From assembly GCA_963724195.1 (NCBI GenBank), contig CAVRTQ010000024.1:62001-126000 (forward strand): a DNA stretch of 64,000 bases, written 5' to 3'. The position numbers were made by a program, and so were the translations under genes. The notes beneath the pieces are model-generated. The model was not told the origin of the DNA. It worked only from the letters and a program-made list of their open reading frames with translations, and did no database searches. This stretch comes from Solirubrobacter sp963724195. GTDB taxonomy: Bacteria > Actinomycetota > Thermoleophilia > Solirubrobacterales > Solirubrobacteraceae. Numbering within the stretch: the stretch's first letter is position 1; every line of letters starts with the position of its first letter. Below, in pieces: positions 35,558 through 43,660 of this stretch.

Positions 35558-36787
35558 TCAGGCGAACACCAGCCGGACCGCCGGCCGGGTGCGCCACGCC
35601 TCGAAGGCCACGACCAGCGCGAGCGCGGCGATCACCGAGCCGAAGATCTCGAACGTCGTCTCCAACCCGAGCGTCCCCACCACCGCGCCGGCGATGATCG
35701 CCGGGACGGAGATCGCCGTGTAGGCGACGATGTAGAAGGCCGACATCACCGATGCGCGGTGGTCGGGCGGGATCGCCACCGAGAGCGCGCGGAGCCCGCC
35801 GAGGAACGCCACGCCGAAGCCGCCGCCACCCACGACCGCGCCGATCGCGAACAGCGCCGGCGAGTCCGTCGCCGCCGAGGCCACGATCAGCAGCATCCCG
35901 AGCGCGAGCGCGAGCGAACCGTAGGCCGCCCCCGCCCACGGCGCCGTACGGCCGAAGATGAGCTGCGCCAGCGCACCCGACCCGGCGAGCGCGAAGATGC
36001 TGAGCCCGGCGACCAGATGGTCGGACGTGTTGAACAGCGTCGCCGAGAGCTGCGGGCCGAGCGACAGGAACAACCCGCCGATCGACCACGAGGAGATCAC
36101 GCCCAGCGCCGCGAGCAGGAAGGGCCGCCGCACCGCGGGCGGGATGCTCGGCCGCTGCGGCGTGAGCCGCGGACGCGACCGGTGCGTGACCGGCTCGGGC
36201 ATCAGCAGCGCACCCACGAAGGCGATCGCGAAGAGCACGAACAGCGCGACGTACGGCAGCACGCGCGGAGCGGGAGCGAACTCGACGAGCGCCGAGGAGA
36301 GCAGCACGCCGAGCGCCATCCCGCCTGCGCTCACGACCCCGTTGGTGAGCCCCACCCCGGCCGGATCGCGACGCGGATGCAGATCGAGCAGCGCCGCGCT
36401 GGCGGCGCCGAGCGCGAGCCCGGTGGCGATCCCCTGAAGCCCGCGCGCCACGAACAGCCAAGTCACCGACGACGCGAGCATGAACGCCACCGACGTGACC
36501 AACAACGCGCCGAGGGCGACGAGCAGCACCGGCCGCCTCCCCCACTCGTCGCTCACCCGACCGGCGAGCAGGAGTGCGAGCAGCACGCCGAACGCGTAGG
36601 TCGCGTAGATGAGCGTGAGCACCACCGACGAGAAGCCCCACAGCTCGCGATAGGTCGCGTAGAGCGGCGAAGGCGTGCTCGACGCGAACAGCGCGAGCCC
36701 GATGACGGCCGCGACAAGCGCGTACGCGAGACGGGGCGACAGGGTCCGGCGCGGCGCGGCGCCGACCGGCGCGGCCTCGCGCGGCAC
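35558..36787 (-). CDS. MFS transporter
   Basis: 409 residues, 12 predicted helices. The motif A-like LAGRVSDEWGRRPVLLVALG follows helix 2, and ARGLQGIATGLALGAASAAL helix 4. An additional N-terminal start (MSSHRPPPPRPEPAPREAA, ATG near 36861) is possible if one base is missing near 36795. It is divergent from an ArsR-type regulator with a strong dyad operator between them. Likely a drug or metabolite exporter; substrate unknown. Confidence 0.82.
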   Translation of the reverse strand: MPREAAPVGAAPRRTLSPRLAYALVAAVIGLALFASSTPSPLYATYRELWGFSSVVLTLIYATYAFGVLLALLLAGRVSDEWGRRPVLLVALGALLVTSVAFMLASSVTWLFVARGLQGIATGLALGAASAALLDLHPRRDPAGVGLTNGVVSAGGMALGVLLSSALVEFAPAPRVLPYVALFVLFAIAFVGALLMPEPVTHRSRPRLTPQRPSIPPAVRRPFLLAALGVISSWSIGGLFLSLGPQLSATLFNTSDHLVAGLSIFALAGSGALAQLIFGRTAPWAGAAYGSLALALGMLLIVASAATDSPALFAIGAVVGGGGFGVAFLGGLRALSVAIPPDHRASVMSAFYIVAYTAISVPAIIAGAVVGTLGLETTFEIFGSVIAALALVVAFEAWRTRPAVRLVFA

Positions 36788-36877
36788 GGCGCCTCACGCG
36801 GCACGGCGGCCTCGCGCGGCGCGGGTTCGGGGCGCGGGGGCGGTGGACGGTGCGACGACATGGAGGTCCCGATCTCT

Positions 36878-36909
36878 TTCGATATTTCCAAAGTCATGGA
36901 ACTATCGAA
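36878..36909. promoter_or_regulatory. Operator dyad between MFS and ArsR-type genes
   Basis: TTCGATA-T-TTCC (36878-36889) and GGAA-C-TATCGAA (36898-36909) form a near-perfect inverted repeat with an 8-bp spacer and one mismatched pair. It is AT-rich compared with its surroundings, lies 17 bp before the regulator's ATG and upstream of the MFS gene, as expected for autorepression plus control of the exporter. Confidence 0.7.
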
Positions 36910-36925
36910 GTTGTACCATACGGGC

Positions 36926-37246
36926 ATGCCGACCACGCCGACGCGCGAGCGGATCGCTCATCCGGAGACGTCCGCACTCGATCTCGCGACGGTCATGCGC
37001 GTGGTCGGCGACCCGGTCCGACTGGAGGTCGTGCGCCTGCTGGGCGACGGCCAGGAGCACCTGTGCGGGGAGCTCAGCCAGGCGCTGCAGATCCCGGCGT
37101 CGACGGGCAGCTATCACCTGAAGCTGCTGCGCGAGGCGGGGATCACGCGCACGCGGGCCGAGGGCACGCAGCGGTTCATCAGCCTGCGCAGCGACGACCT
37201 CGAGACCCGGTTTCCGGGCCTGGTGGGCGTTCTCATCGCCAGCTGA
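36926..37246 (+). CDS. ArsR-type winged-helix repressor
   Basis: 106 residues from ATG 36926. LATVMRVVGDPVRLEVVRLL, HLCGELSQALQIPASTGSYH and LKLLREAGITRTRAEGTQRF match the ArsR/SmtB DNA-binding domain. No metal-binding Cys pair (CxC) is present, so the ligand is probably not a metal. Its divergent MFS neighbour and the dyad between them make it the likely exporter repressor. Confidence 0.83.
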   Translation: MPTTPTRERIAHPETSALDLATVMRVVGDPVRLEVVRLLGDGQEHLCGELSQALQIPASTGSYHLKLLREAGITRTRAEGTQRFISLRSDDLETRFPGLVGVLIAS

Positions 37247-37288
37247 GACACTTCCCGTCGAGCGCATACGACGGGGAGGAGAACCCAC

Positions 37289-38457
37289 ATGAGCGCCATC
37301 ACGGGGACTCGTATCGACGAGGTCCTGCGCAGCGCCGTCGAGTCGGGAACCATGCCCAACGTGGTCGCGACCGCGACCAACGCGGACGGGCCGATCTACG
37401 AGGGAGCGTTCGGGCCCAAGGCGGTCGGCAAACCGGATCCGGTCACTGTGGACACGCTGTACCGCATCGCGTCGATGACGAAGATGGTCACGACCGTCGC
37501 GGCGTTGCAGCTTGCGGAAGGTGGCGTGATCGACTTCGACGATGCGGTCGCGAAGTACCGGCCCGAGTTCGCGGACCTGAAGGTCCTCGACGGTTGGGAC
37601 GGGGACGAGCCGCGCCTGCGCGAGCCGAAGACGTTCGCCACGGTGCGTCAGCTCGCCACGCACACCTCGGGCCTGGGCTACTGGTTCTGGAACGCGGACC
37701 TCGTGCGCTGGGAGGCCAAGACAGGCACGGGCAACACGCTCGCCGGCACCGCGGACGCGTTCACCGCGCCGCTGGTCGCCGACCCGGGCACGAAGGTGGA
37801 GTACGGCACCAACACCGACTGGCTCGGCCTGGTGGTCGAGGCGGCGTCGGGCCAGAAGCTGGACGCCTACTTCGACGAGCACATCCTCGGCCCGCTCGGC
37901 ATGGAGCAGACCTCCTTCCACCCCACCGACGAGCAGCGCGAGAACCTGTCCGCGGTGCACCTGCGCGGCGAGGCGTCGGCACGTGGGAGGCCACGAGCCT
38001 GGACTGGAACGCCGCGCCCGACTGGTGGCCCGGCGGCCACGGCCTGTACTGCCCGCCGAGCGAGTACCTGCGCTTCCAGCGGATGCTGCTCAACAACGGC
38101 ACGCTCGACGGCACGAAGATCCTCGAGGCCAAGACCGTCGAGGACGCGTTCGCCAACCAGATCGGCAGCCTCGACTGGCCCGCGGCGATCGCCACCGCCG
38201 AGCCGCCCACGACCGCCGACTTCAACGCCGGCCCGGGCTACAAGTTCGGCCTCGGCCTGCTGCGCAACACCGAGGACATCGAGGGCATGCGGCGCGCCGG
38301 CAGCGGCGCCTGGGCGGGCATCTTCAACACCCACTTCTGGGTGGACCGCACGGCCGGCGTCTCGGGTGCGATCTACACCCAGACGCTCCCGTTCGTCGAG
38401 CCCGCCGTGTTCCAGGTGTACGTCGACTTCGAGAAGGCGCTGTACGCGTCGCTGTAG
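37289..38457 (+). CDS. Serine hydrolase (class C beta-lactamase/family VIII esterase fold)
   Basis: About 389 residues; ATG 37289 preceded by GGGGAGGAG. The active-site SxxK is S62-M-T-K65 in YRIASMTKMVTTVAALQLA; the YxN motif is in KVEYGTNTDWLGLVVE; RQLATHTSGLGYWF is also typical. After a frame break near 37978 the C-terminus resumes with WEATSLDWNAAPDWWPGGHG and GAWAGIFNTHFWVDRTAG, where family VIII enzymes carry a degenerate third motif. No signal peptide, so likely cytosolic esterase rather than beta-lactamase. It follows the ArsR gene by 42 bp. Confidence 0.82.
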
Positions 38458-38474
38458 CGGCCCTGAACGACGGA

Positions 38475-38500
38475 CGGCGCCGCTGGGGAAAGCGGCGCCG
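38475..38500. terminator. Hairpin 1 of three between convergent genes
   Basis: CGGCGCCGCT and AGCGGCGCCG form a perfect 10-bp stem with loop GGGGAA, 17 bp after the serine hydrolase stop codon. Confidence 0.65.
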
Positions 38501-38512
38501 CCGGGGACGTAC

Positions 38513-38536
38513 GGTGCCGCCTGGACGAGCGGCACC
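38513..38536. terminator. Hairpin 2 of three between convergent genes
   Basis: GGTGCCGC and GCGGCACC form a perfect 8-bp stem with an 8-base loop. Middle one of three stems in 100 bp. Confidence 0.55.
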
Positions 38537-38548
38537 CCGAGGATCGGA

Positions 38549-38572
38549 CGGCGCCCGGCTCACCGGGCGCCG
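38549..38572. terminator. Hairpin 3 of three between convergent genes
   Basis: CGGCGCCCGG and CCGGGCGCCG form a perfect 10-bp stem with loop CTCA, 18 bp from the MFS stop on the other strand. With hairpins 1 and 2 it would block read-through in both directions. Confidence 0.65.
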
Positions 38573-38590
38573 CCGTTCGTGTCGATCGCC

Positions 38591-40126
38591 CTAGGCGTGC
38601 ATCAGGACGGGGGCCGCGTCGGTCCCGCCCGCTTCCTCGCCCTCGACGGGCTTCGGCTTGCGGCGCGGCAGCAGGAACGCGGCGATCAGGGCCGGGATGA
38701 TCAGCGCCGTCGCCCACCAGAAGGTGTGGGTGAAGGCGGTGGTCATCAGGTCGCGGACCTCGAGCGGGAGGTTGGCGCCGGTGCCACCGAGGCCCGTGTC
38801 CGAGCCGCCGGTGCCCTGCGGGAAGAGGTCACGCAGCGCGACGGTGAGGATCACGGACATGACCGCGGTGCCGATCGAGGCGCCGACCTGCTGGATGATG
38901 TTCAGCGTCGTCGAGGCGCGGGCGACCTGGATCCTGCGCAGCGTCTGCAGCGCGCCGGTCATCAGCGGCATCATCGTGAAGCCCATGCCGATGCCCTGGA
39001 AGAACAGGATCGCGCTCAACGCCCAGTACGAGGTGTCGCCGGTCAACTGGGTCAGGCCGACGAACGTGAGGCCGATGACGAACAGGCCCGGGATGACGAG
39101 CTTGCCGATGCCGGTCTTGTCCGCGAGCTGGCCCGCGATCGGCATGGCGATCATCGCGCCGATGCCCTGCGGAGCGAGCAGCAGGCCGGAGTCGAGCGCC
39201 GACTCGCCGCGCACCGCCTGCAGGTACAGCGGCAGCAGCAGCATCGCGCCGAAGACCGAGATGATCATCAGCATCAGCGTCCCCGAGGCGACCGCGAACG
39301 TGCGGTTCTTGAACAGCCGCAGGTCGATCAGCGGGTTCGGGGTGCGCAGCGCGTGGAACACGAAGCCGATGATCAGCGCGAAGCCGATGAGCATCGGAGC
39401 CAGTACCTCGACGGCGCCGAAGCCGCCGTGCGAAGCGGACTCCGCGAGCCCGTAGATCGCCAGCGCGAGGCCCGGCGAGAGCAGCGCGAGGCCGAGCACG
39501 TCGAGACGCTCGCCGGCCTGCGGCTGGTCCTTGTCCAGGATGCGCAGGGACAGCGCGAACGCGACCGCGCCGATCGGCAGGTTGATGAAGAAGATCCAGC
39601 GCCAGGAGAAGTCGTCGACGAGCCAGCCGCCGAGGATCGGACCGAGGATCGGGCCGAGCATCATCGGGACGCCGATGATGGCCATGACGCGCCCGACGCG
39701 GCCCGGACCGGCCGCCCGCGTGAGGATCGTCATGCCGGCGGGCATCAGCATGCCGCCGCCGAGCCCCTGCAGGACGCGGAAGAAGATCAGCGATTCGGCC
39801 GACCAGGCCGCGCCGCAGAGCGCAGAACCGGCGACGAACAGCGCGATGGCGAGCATGTACAGACGCTTGGTGCCGAAGCGATCAGCCGCCCAGCCGGTGA
39901 TCGGGATCACCGACGCGAGCGCGAGCGTGTAGCCCGTGACGATCCACTGGATCGTCGCGAGGTCGGTGTCGAAGTCACGCGCGAGCGTGTTGATCGCGAC
40001 GTTGACGACGGTGGTGTCGAGGATCGACATGATCGCGCCGAGCACGACGACGCTGGCGATCGCGAGGAGCCTGCGATCAAGGCCTTCGTCCTGGCCGCCG
40101 GCGGCGGGCACGGATTCAGACGACAT
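38591..40126 (-). CDS. DHA2-family MFS multidrug exporter (EmrB/QacA type)
   Basis: 511 residues, 14-helix architecture. Features: DTTVVNVAINTLARDFDTDL (motif D1-like at helix 1), GWAADRFGTKRLYMLAIALF (motif A), FRVLQGLGGGMLMPAGMTIL (motif B) and GPILGPILGGWLVDDFSWRW (motif C, the antiporter signature). Its start overlaps the TetR gene by 11 bp, so both are in one transcript. Probably exports an antibiotic or toxic aromatic; substrate unknown. Confidence 0.9.
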   Translation of the reverse strand: MSSESVPAAGGQDEGLDRRLLAIASVVVLGAIMSILDTTVVNVAINTLARDFDTDLATIQWIVTGYTLALASVIPITGWAADRFGTKRLYMLAIALFVAGSALCGAAWSAESLIFFRVLQGLGGGMLMPAGMTILTRAAGPGRVGRVMAIIGVPMMLGPILGPILGGWLVDDFSWRWIFFINLPIGAVAFALSLRILDKDQPQAGERLDVLGLALLSPGLALAIYGLAESASHGGFGAVEVLAPMLIGFALIIGFVFHALRTPNPLIDLRLFKNRTFAVASGTLMLMIISVFGAMLLLPLYLQAVRGESALDSGLLLAPQGIGAMIAMPIAGQLADKTGIGKLVIPGLFVIGLTFVGLTQLTGDTSYWALSAILFFQGIGMGFTMMPLMTGALQTLRRIQVARASTTLNIIQQVGASIGTAVMSVILTVALRDLFPQGTGGSDTGLGGTGANLPLEVRDLMTTAFTHTFWWATALIIPALIAAFLLPRRKPKPVEGEEAGGTDAAPVLMHA

Positions 40127-40772
40127 GGGGAGCTTGTTCCTTCGGGGTAGGGAGGATGGGGAGGAGGACCCGGTCGACGAGCTCCTCGACGAACGCGTCG
40201 TCGATCGGTTCGCCCCGGATCAGTGACCGAGTGAAAATGATGGAGCCGGGAATGTCGGCGAACAGTGGGGTTACCACGCCTTCGCCGATCTCGCCGCGCG
40301 CGGCGGCACGCGCGAGCAAGGATTCGAATCTCGCCGCCTCGTCACAGACGACCTCTTCGCGAAACAGCGCCTCGAGCTCCGGGCTGCTCTGCAACTGCAT
40401 GATCAGGCCGGCCGCCACGTGCGGGTCGAAACCCTCCGTCGCCCCGCGGATGTAGGCGATCAGATCACCACGCAACGTGCCGGTGTCCGGCAACGTGCCG
40501 CCATCAGCCCGCTTTGCCCGAATCGCGTCGACGATGATCTCCGACTTGCCGCCCGGCCACCGGCGATAGATCGTCGGCTTGCTCACGCCCGCGCGGGCGG
40601 CGAGCGCGTCGACCGTCATGCGGTCGTAGCCGACCTCCGCCACGAGTGCGATGGCCGCGGCGAGGATGGCCTCGCGGCGGCGCGGGTCCCGCGGACGACC
40701 GCGCGGAGCATCTTCGACGGGCGGCACTCGACGCGGAACGGGTTCTAGGTCTTCCCTGACGGCACCACTCAT
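40116..40772 (-). CDS. TetR-family repressor of the DHA2 exporter
   Basis: 218 residues. HTH: RREAILAAAIALVAEVGYDR and VDALAARAGVSKPTIYRRWP. The C-terminal domain (DLIAYIRGATEGFDPHVAAG) resembles TetR_C proteins of efflux operons. A perfect 7-bp dyad lies just upstream of its start, and the exporter gene overlaps its end, the standard layout of a self-repressed efflux operon. Confidence 0.87.
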   Translation of the reverse strand: MSGAVREDLEPVPRRVPPVEDAPRGRPRDPRRREAILAAAIALVAEVGYDRMTVDALAARAGVSKPTIYRRWPGGKSEIIVDAIRAKRADGGTLPDTGTLRGDLIAYIRGATEGFDPHVAAGLIMQLQSSPELEALFREEVVCDEAARFESLLARAAARGEIGEGVVTPLFADIPGSIIFTRSLIRGEPIDDAFVEELVDRVLLPILPTPKEQAPHVV

Positions 40773-40773
40773 G

Positions 40774-40794
40774 TTTACGACACAGTATCGTAAA
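40774..40794. promoter_or_regulatory. TetR-type operator
   Basis: TTTACGA (40774-40780) and TCGTAAA (40788-40794) form a perfect dyad with a 7-bp spacer, 2 bp upstream of the TetR start codon. TTTACGATAC... type sites are typical of TetR regulators of efflux genes. It could also affect the divergent F420 enzyme gene 26 bp away. Confidence 0.75.
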
Positions 40795-40819
40795 GCGTGA
40801 GGGGGCTAATGTCCCGGGT

Positions 40820-41816
40820 GTGACTTCCCTCACGCTCGGCTACAAGGCGTCGAACGAGCAATTCGGCCCGCAGGAACTGCTCGCGCTGACCCAGCACGCG
40901 GAGGCACGCGGCTTCGAGGTCGCGGGCGTCTCCGACCACCTCCAGCCCTGGCGCCACAACGGCGGCCACGCGCCCGCCGTGCTGCCGTGGCTGGGCGCCG
41001 CCGCGGCGACCACCAGCACGATAACGCTCGGCACGAGCGTGCTCACGCCGACGATGCGCTACCACCCGGCGATCATCGCCCAGGCGTTCGCCACCCTCGG
41101 CTGTCTCGCTCCGGGCCGTGTCTTCCTCGGCGTCGGCACGGGTGAGGCGATGAACGAGACGCCGATCACCGGCGGCGAGTTCCCGGGTCGCAAGGAACGC
41201 CGGATGAAGATGGCCGAGGCGATCAAGGTCATCCAGCAGCTGTGGGCCGAGGAGCGCGTCGACTTCGAGGGCGAGTACTACAAGCTCCGCCGCGCCACGA
41301 TCTACGACCGCCCCGAGACGCCGGTGCCGATCTACGTGGCGGCGAGCGGCCCGCTCGCGGCCAAGCTCGCCGGCCGCGTCGGCGACGGCTTCATCTGCAC
41401 CTCCGGCAAGGACCCGGAGCTCTACGTCAACCTCCTCGACAACGTCAAGGAGGGCGCGGAGAAGGCCGGCCGGGACTACGCGCCAGATCAAGCGCATGAT
41501 CGAGATCAAGGTCTCCTACGACCGCGACCTCGACACCGCCATGAAGGCCACGCACTGGTGGGCCGCGCTCGCGCTGACGCCCGAGGAGAAGGAAGGCGTC
41601 GAGGACCCGGTGGAGATGGAGCGTCTGGCCGACGAGGCCACCGACCGCGCGCACACGCGCTTCATCGTCTCCGACGACCCGGAAGAGATCGTGGAGAAGA
41701 TCAAGCCGTACACGGACCTCGGCTTCACCGAGCTGGTGTTCCACTTCCCGGGCAACGACCAGCGCCGCTACATCGACGAGTTCGCCGCCGACGTCGCCCC
41801 CCTCCTGCGCAAATGA
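40820..41816 (+). CDS. fgd: F420-dependent glucose-6-phosphate dehydrogenase (Fgd-like)
   Basis: About 332 residues, GTG start 40820. The sequence closely follows mycobacterial Fgd1: LGYKASNEQFGPQELLALTQ, VSDHLQPWRHNGGHAP (with the Asp-His and Trp of the active site), GTSVLTPTMRYHPAIIAQAF, GCLAPGRVFLGVGTGEAMNE, GRVGDGFICTSGKDPELY and, after a frame break near 41482, RMIEIKVSYDRDLDTAM and FHFPGNDQRRYIDEF. It oxidises glucose-6-phosphate to 6-phosphogluconolactone while reducing coenzyme F420, feeding F420-dependent reductases. The luciferase-like (LLM) fold includes related sugar-phosphate or alcohol dehydrogenases, so the substrate remains a prediction. Confidence 0.85.
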
Positions 41817-42700
41817 GCCCGTTCGAGCAGCTCGACGAGCGCTTCAAGCCGCTCCACAAGCCGACGGCCCGGCTCGACCACCTCTACGACGGCTGCCGCT
41901 GGGCGGAAGGCCCCGCGTACTTCCCGGCGCACCGCGCGCTCGTGTGGTCGGACATCCCGAACAACCGGATCCTCCGCTACGACGAGGCCACCGGCGACGT
42001 CGGCGTCTTCCGCCACCCGTCGAACTACAGCAACGGCCACACGGTGGACCCGCAGGGCCGGCTGGTCAGCGCCCAGCACGGGGACCGCCGCGTCACCCGC
42101 ACCGAGCACGACGGCACGATCACCGTGCTCGCCGAGTCCTACGACGGCAAACCGCTGAACTCGCCCAACGACGTCGTCGTGCGCAGCGACGGGACGATCT
42201 ACTTCACCGACCCCAGCTACGGCATCGAGGGCTACTACGAGGGCTTCGCGGCCGAGCCCGAGCAGGCCGCGCAGCACGTGTTCAAGCTGGACCCGATCAC
42301 CGGCACGCTGAGCATCGCCGTGGCCGACATGCAGCGCCCGAACGGCCTCGCGTTCAGCCCCGACGAGCGCGTGCTGTACGTCTCCGACACCGGCGACAAG
42401 ACGATGCGCGCGTTCGACGTCGCCGACGACGGCCAGCTCACCAACGGCCGTGAGTTCGCCACGTGCACGGTCGGCGGCTTCGACGGGTTCCGGCTCGACG
42501 AGCAGGGCCACATCTGGTCCAGCGCCGGCGATGGCGTCCACGTCCTGCACCCCGACGGCACGTTGATCGGCAAGGTCAAGGTCCCCGAGGGCGTCGCGAA
42601 CGTGCAGTGGGGCGGCTACAAGCGCAACCGCCTGTACATCTGCGCGACCACGTCGCTGTACGCGGTCCTGCTCGCGGTGCGGGGAGCGAAGACGCTGTAG
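41813..42700 (+). CDS. SMP-30/gluconolactonase family lactonase
   Basis: 295 residues, starting by ATGA overlap with fgd. A six-bladed propeller: GCRWAEGPAYFPAHRALVWS (metal-binding Glu), SNGHTVDPQGRLVSAQHGDR, LNSPNDVVVRSDGTIYFTDP (Asn-Asp), MQRPNGLAFSPDERVLYVSD (Asn, Asp). Family enzymes open sugar lactones with a divalent metal. Coupled translation with the Fgd-like gene suggests it hydrolyses the lactone made by that enzyme. Confidence 0.88.
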   Translation: MSPFEQLDERFKPLHKPTARLDHLYDGCRWAEGPAYFPAHRALVWSDIPNNRILRYDEATGDVGVFRHPSNYSNGHTVDPQGRLVSAQHGDRRVTRTEHDGTITVLAESYDGKPLNSPNDVVVRSDGTIYFTDPSYGIEGYYEGFAAEPEQAAQHVFKLDPITGTLSIAVADMQRPNGLAFSPDERVLYVSDTGDKTMRAFDVADDGQLTNGREFATCTVGGFDGFRLDEQGHIWSSAGDGVHVLHPDGTLIGKVKVPEGVANVQWGGYKRNRLYICATTSLYAVLLAVRGAKTL

Positions 42701-42701
42701 C

Positions 42702-42959
42702 TCAAGCGGTGCTGCGCCAGCGCAGGAGCCGGATGCCGCGCATGTCCAGGTGCGTCTCGCCGCGTGCGCGGATGAGGCGCAGCAGGACGGTGTCGCACTC
42801 CGGGCAGCGCAGCACCTCCCCCATCCCCTCGTAGACCATCACCGTCGCGACCGGCCCGGTCGCGCCGCAGCCGTCGCAGGTCGCGACCGCCATCGACAGG
42901 TCGCCGGCGAAGATCGCGCCGAGGTCACCGGCGATCGCGTTGCCGTCCACATGGGTCAT
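42702..42959 (-). CDS. DUF6510-like zinc-binding protein
   Basis: 85 residues with two CxxC pairs: VATCDGCGATGPVATV and EVLRCPECDTVLLRLIRARG, a zinc ribbon. Such small proteins are found next to a ferredoxin reductase-like gene and a sulphite-oxidase-like gene in actinobacteria, the same neighbours as here. Its start overlaps the reductase stop (ATGA). Function unknown. Confidence 0.75.
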   Translation of the reverse strand: MTHVDGNAIAGDLGAIFAGDLSMAVATCDGCGATGPVATVMVYEGMGEVLRCPECDTVLLRLIRARGETHLDMRGIRLLRWRSTA

Positions 42960-43648
42960 CCGAACCGCTCCGTTCTGATGTTCGCCGGGTCGTGCCCGAG
43001 CGCGACCAGGTCATTGGCGACGGACTCGACGAAGGCGGTGGGCCCGCACACGTACACCCGGGATGCCGTCCCCACCCGCTCGCCCGCCCAGGCCTTGAGC
43101 ATCGGGTAGTCCACGCGGCGCGTGTGGCCCGTCCAGCCGCGCGGCGCCCAGCGTGTGTAGGTGAACGTGACGTCGAGTCCGCGCTTGCCGAGCTCCTCGT
43201 GGTAGAGCACGTCGTCGGGCTCGCGCGCGCTCACCAGCAGCCGGGCGGGGGCGCCGGCGCGGAGCATCGACATCAGCGGGACGAGCCCGGACCCGCCGCC
43301 GACCATCAGCACCTCGCCGTCCGCCGGCGGGTCCCACACGAACCAGCCGCCGAACGGGCCGCGCACCTCGAACACGTCTTCCTCGCGGGCGACGCTCACC
43401 ATCCACGGCGAGACCTCGCCCATGTCCACCTCGACCACCGTGATCTGCGGCGGTCCGTCGTCCGGTGCCGAGGCGATCGAGTACCGGCGCTGCGCCTGGT
43501 AGCCGTCCTCGGCCGTCAGCCGCACGTCGACGTGCTGGCCCGCCCGGTGGCCGCTCCACTCCGGCACCGCGAGCGTGATCGTCGCGGCGCGCGGCGTCTC
43601 CGGCCGGATGCGCTCAACCGTCGCCTGTCGCCAATCGGTGGCTGCCAT
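42956..43648 (-). CDS. FAD/NAD(P)-binding oxidoreductase (ferredoxin reductase type, no 2Fe-2S domain)
   Basis: 230 residues. FAD-binding barrel: HRAGQHVDVRLTAEDGYQAQ and RRYSIASAP (RxYS motif). NAD-binding half: VLMVGGGSGLVPLMSMLRAG, the end region VYVCGPTAFVESVANDLVAL (CGP motif) and the terminal NIRTERFG. Unlike PaaE or other complete reductases it lacks a C-terminal plant-type ferredoxin domain. It is predicted to pass electrons from NAD(P)H to a partner, perhaps the molybdopterin protein encoded at 44878. Confidence 0.87.
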   Translation of the reverse strand: MAATDWRQATVERIRPETPRAATITLAVPEWSGHRAGQHVDVRLTAEDGYQAQRRYSIASAPDDGPPQITVVEVDMGEVSPWMVSVAREEDVFEVRGPFGGWFVWDPPADGEVLMVGGGSGLVPLMSMLRAGAPARLLVSAREPDDVLYHEELGKRGLDVTFTYTRWAPRGWTGHTRRVDYPMLKAWAGERVGTASRVYVCGPTAFVESVANDLVALGHDPANIRTERFG

Positions 43649-43660
43649 TGACGCGGGACG

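Noticed and set aside
35537..37246. Long plus-strand frame running into the ArsR gene
   Set aside because: Only the last 106 codons match a family; the upstream part is antisense to the MFS gene.
38458..40150. Open frame extending past the serine hydrolase into the exporter gene
   Set aside because: Arises only because the hydrolase frame is broken near 37978; beyond that it is antisense to a conserved transporter.
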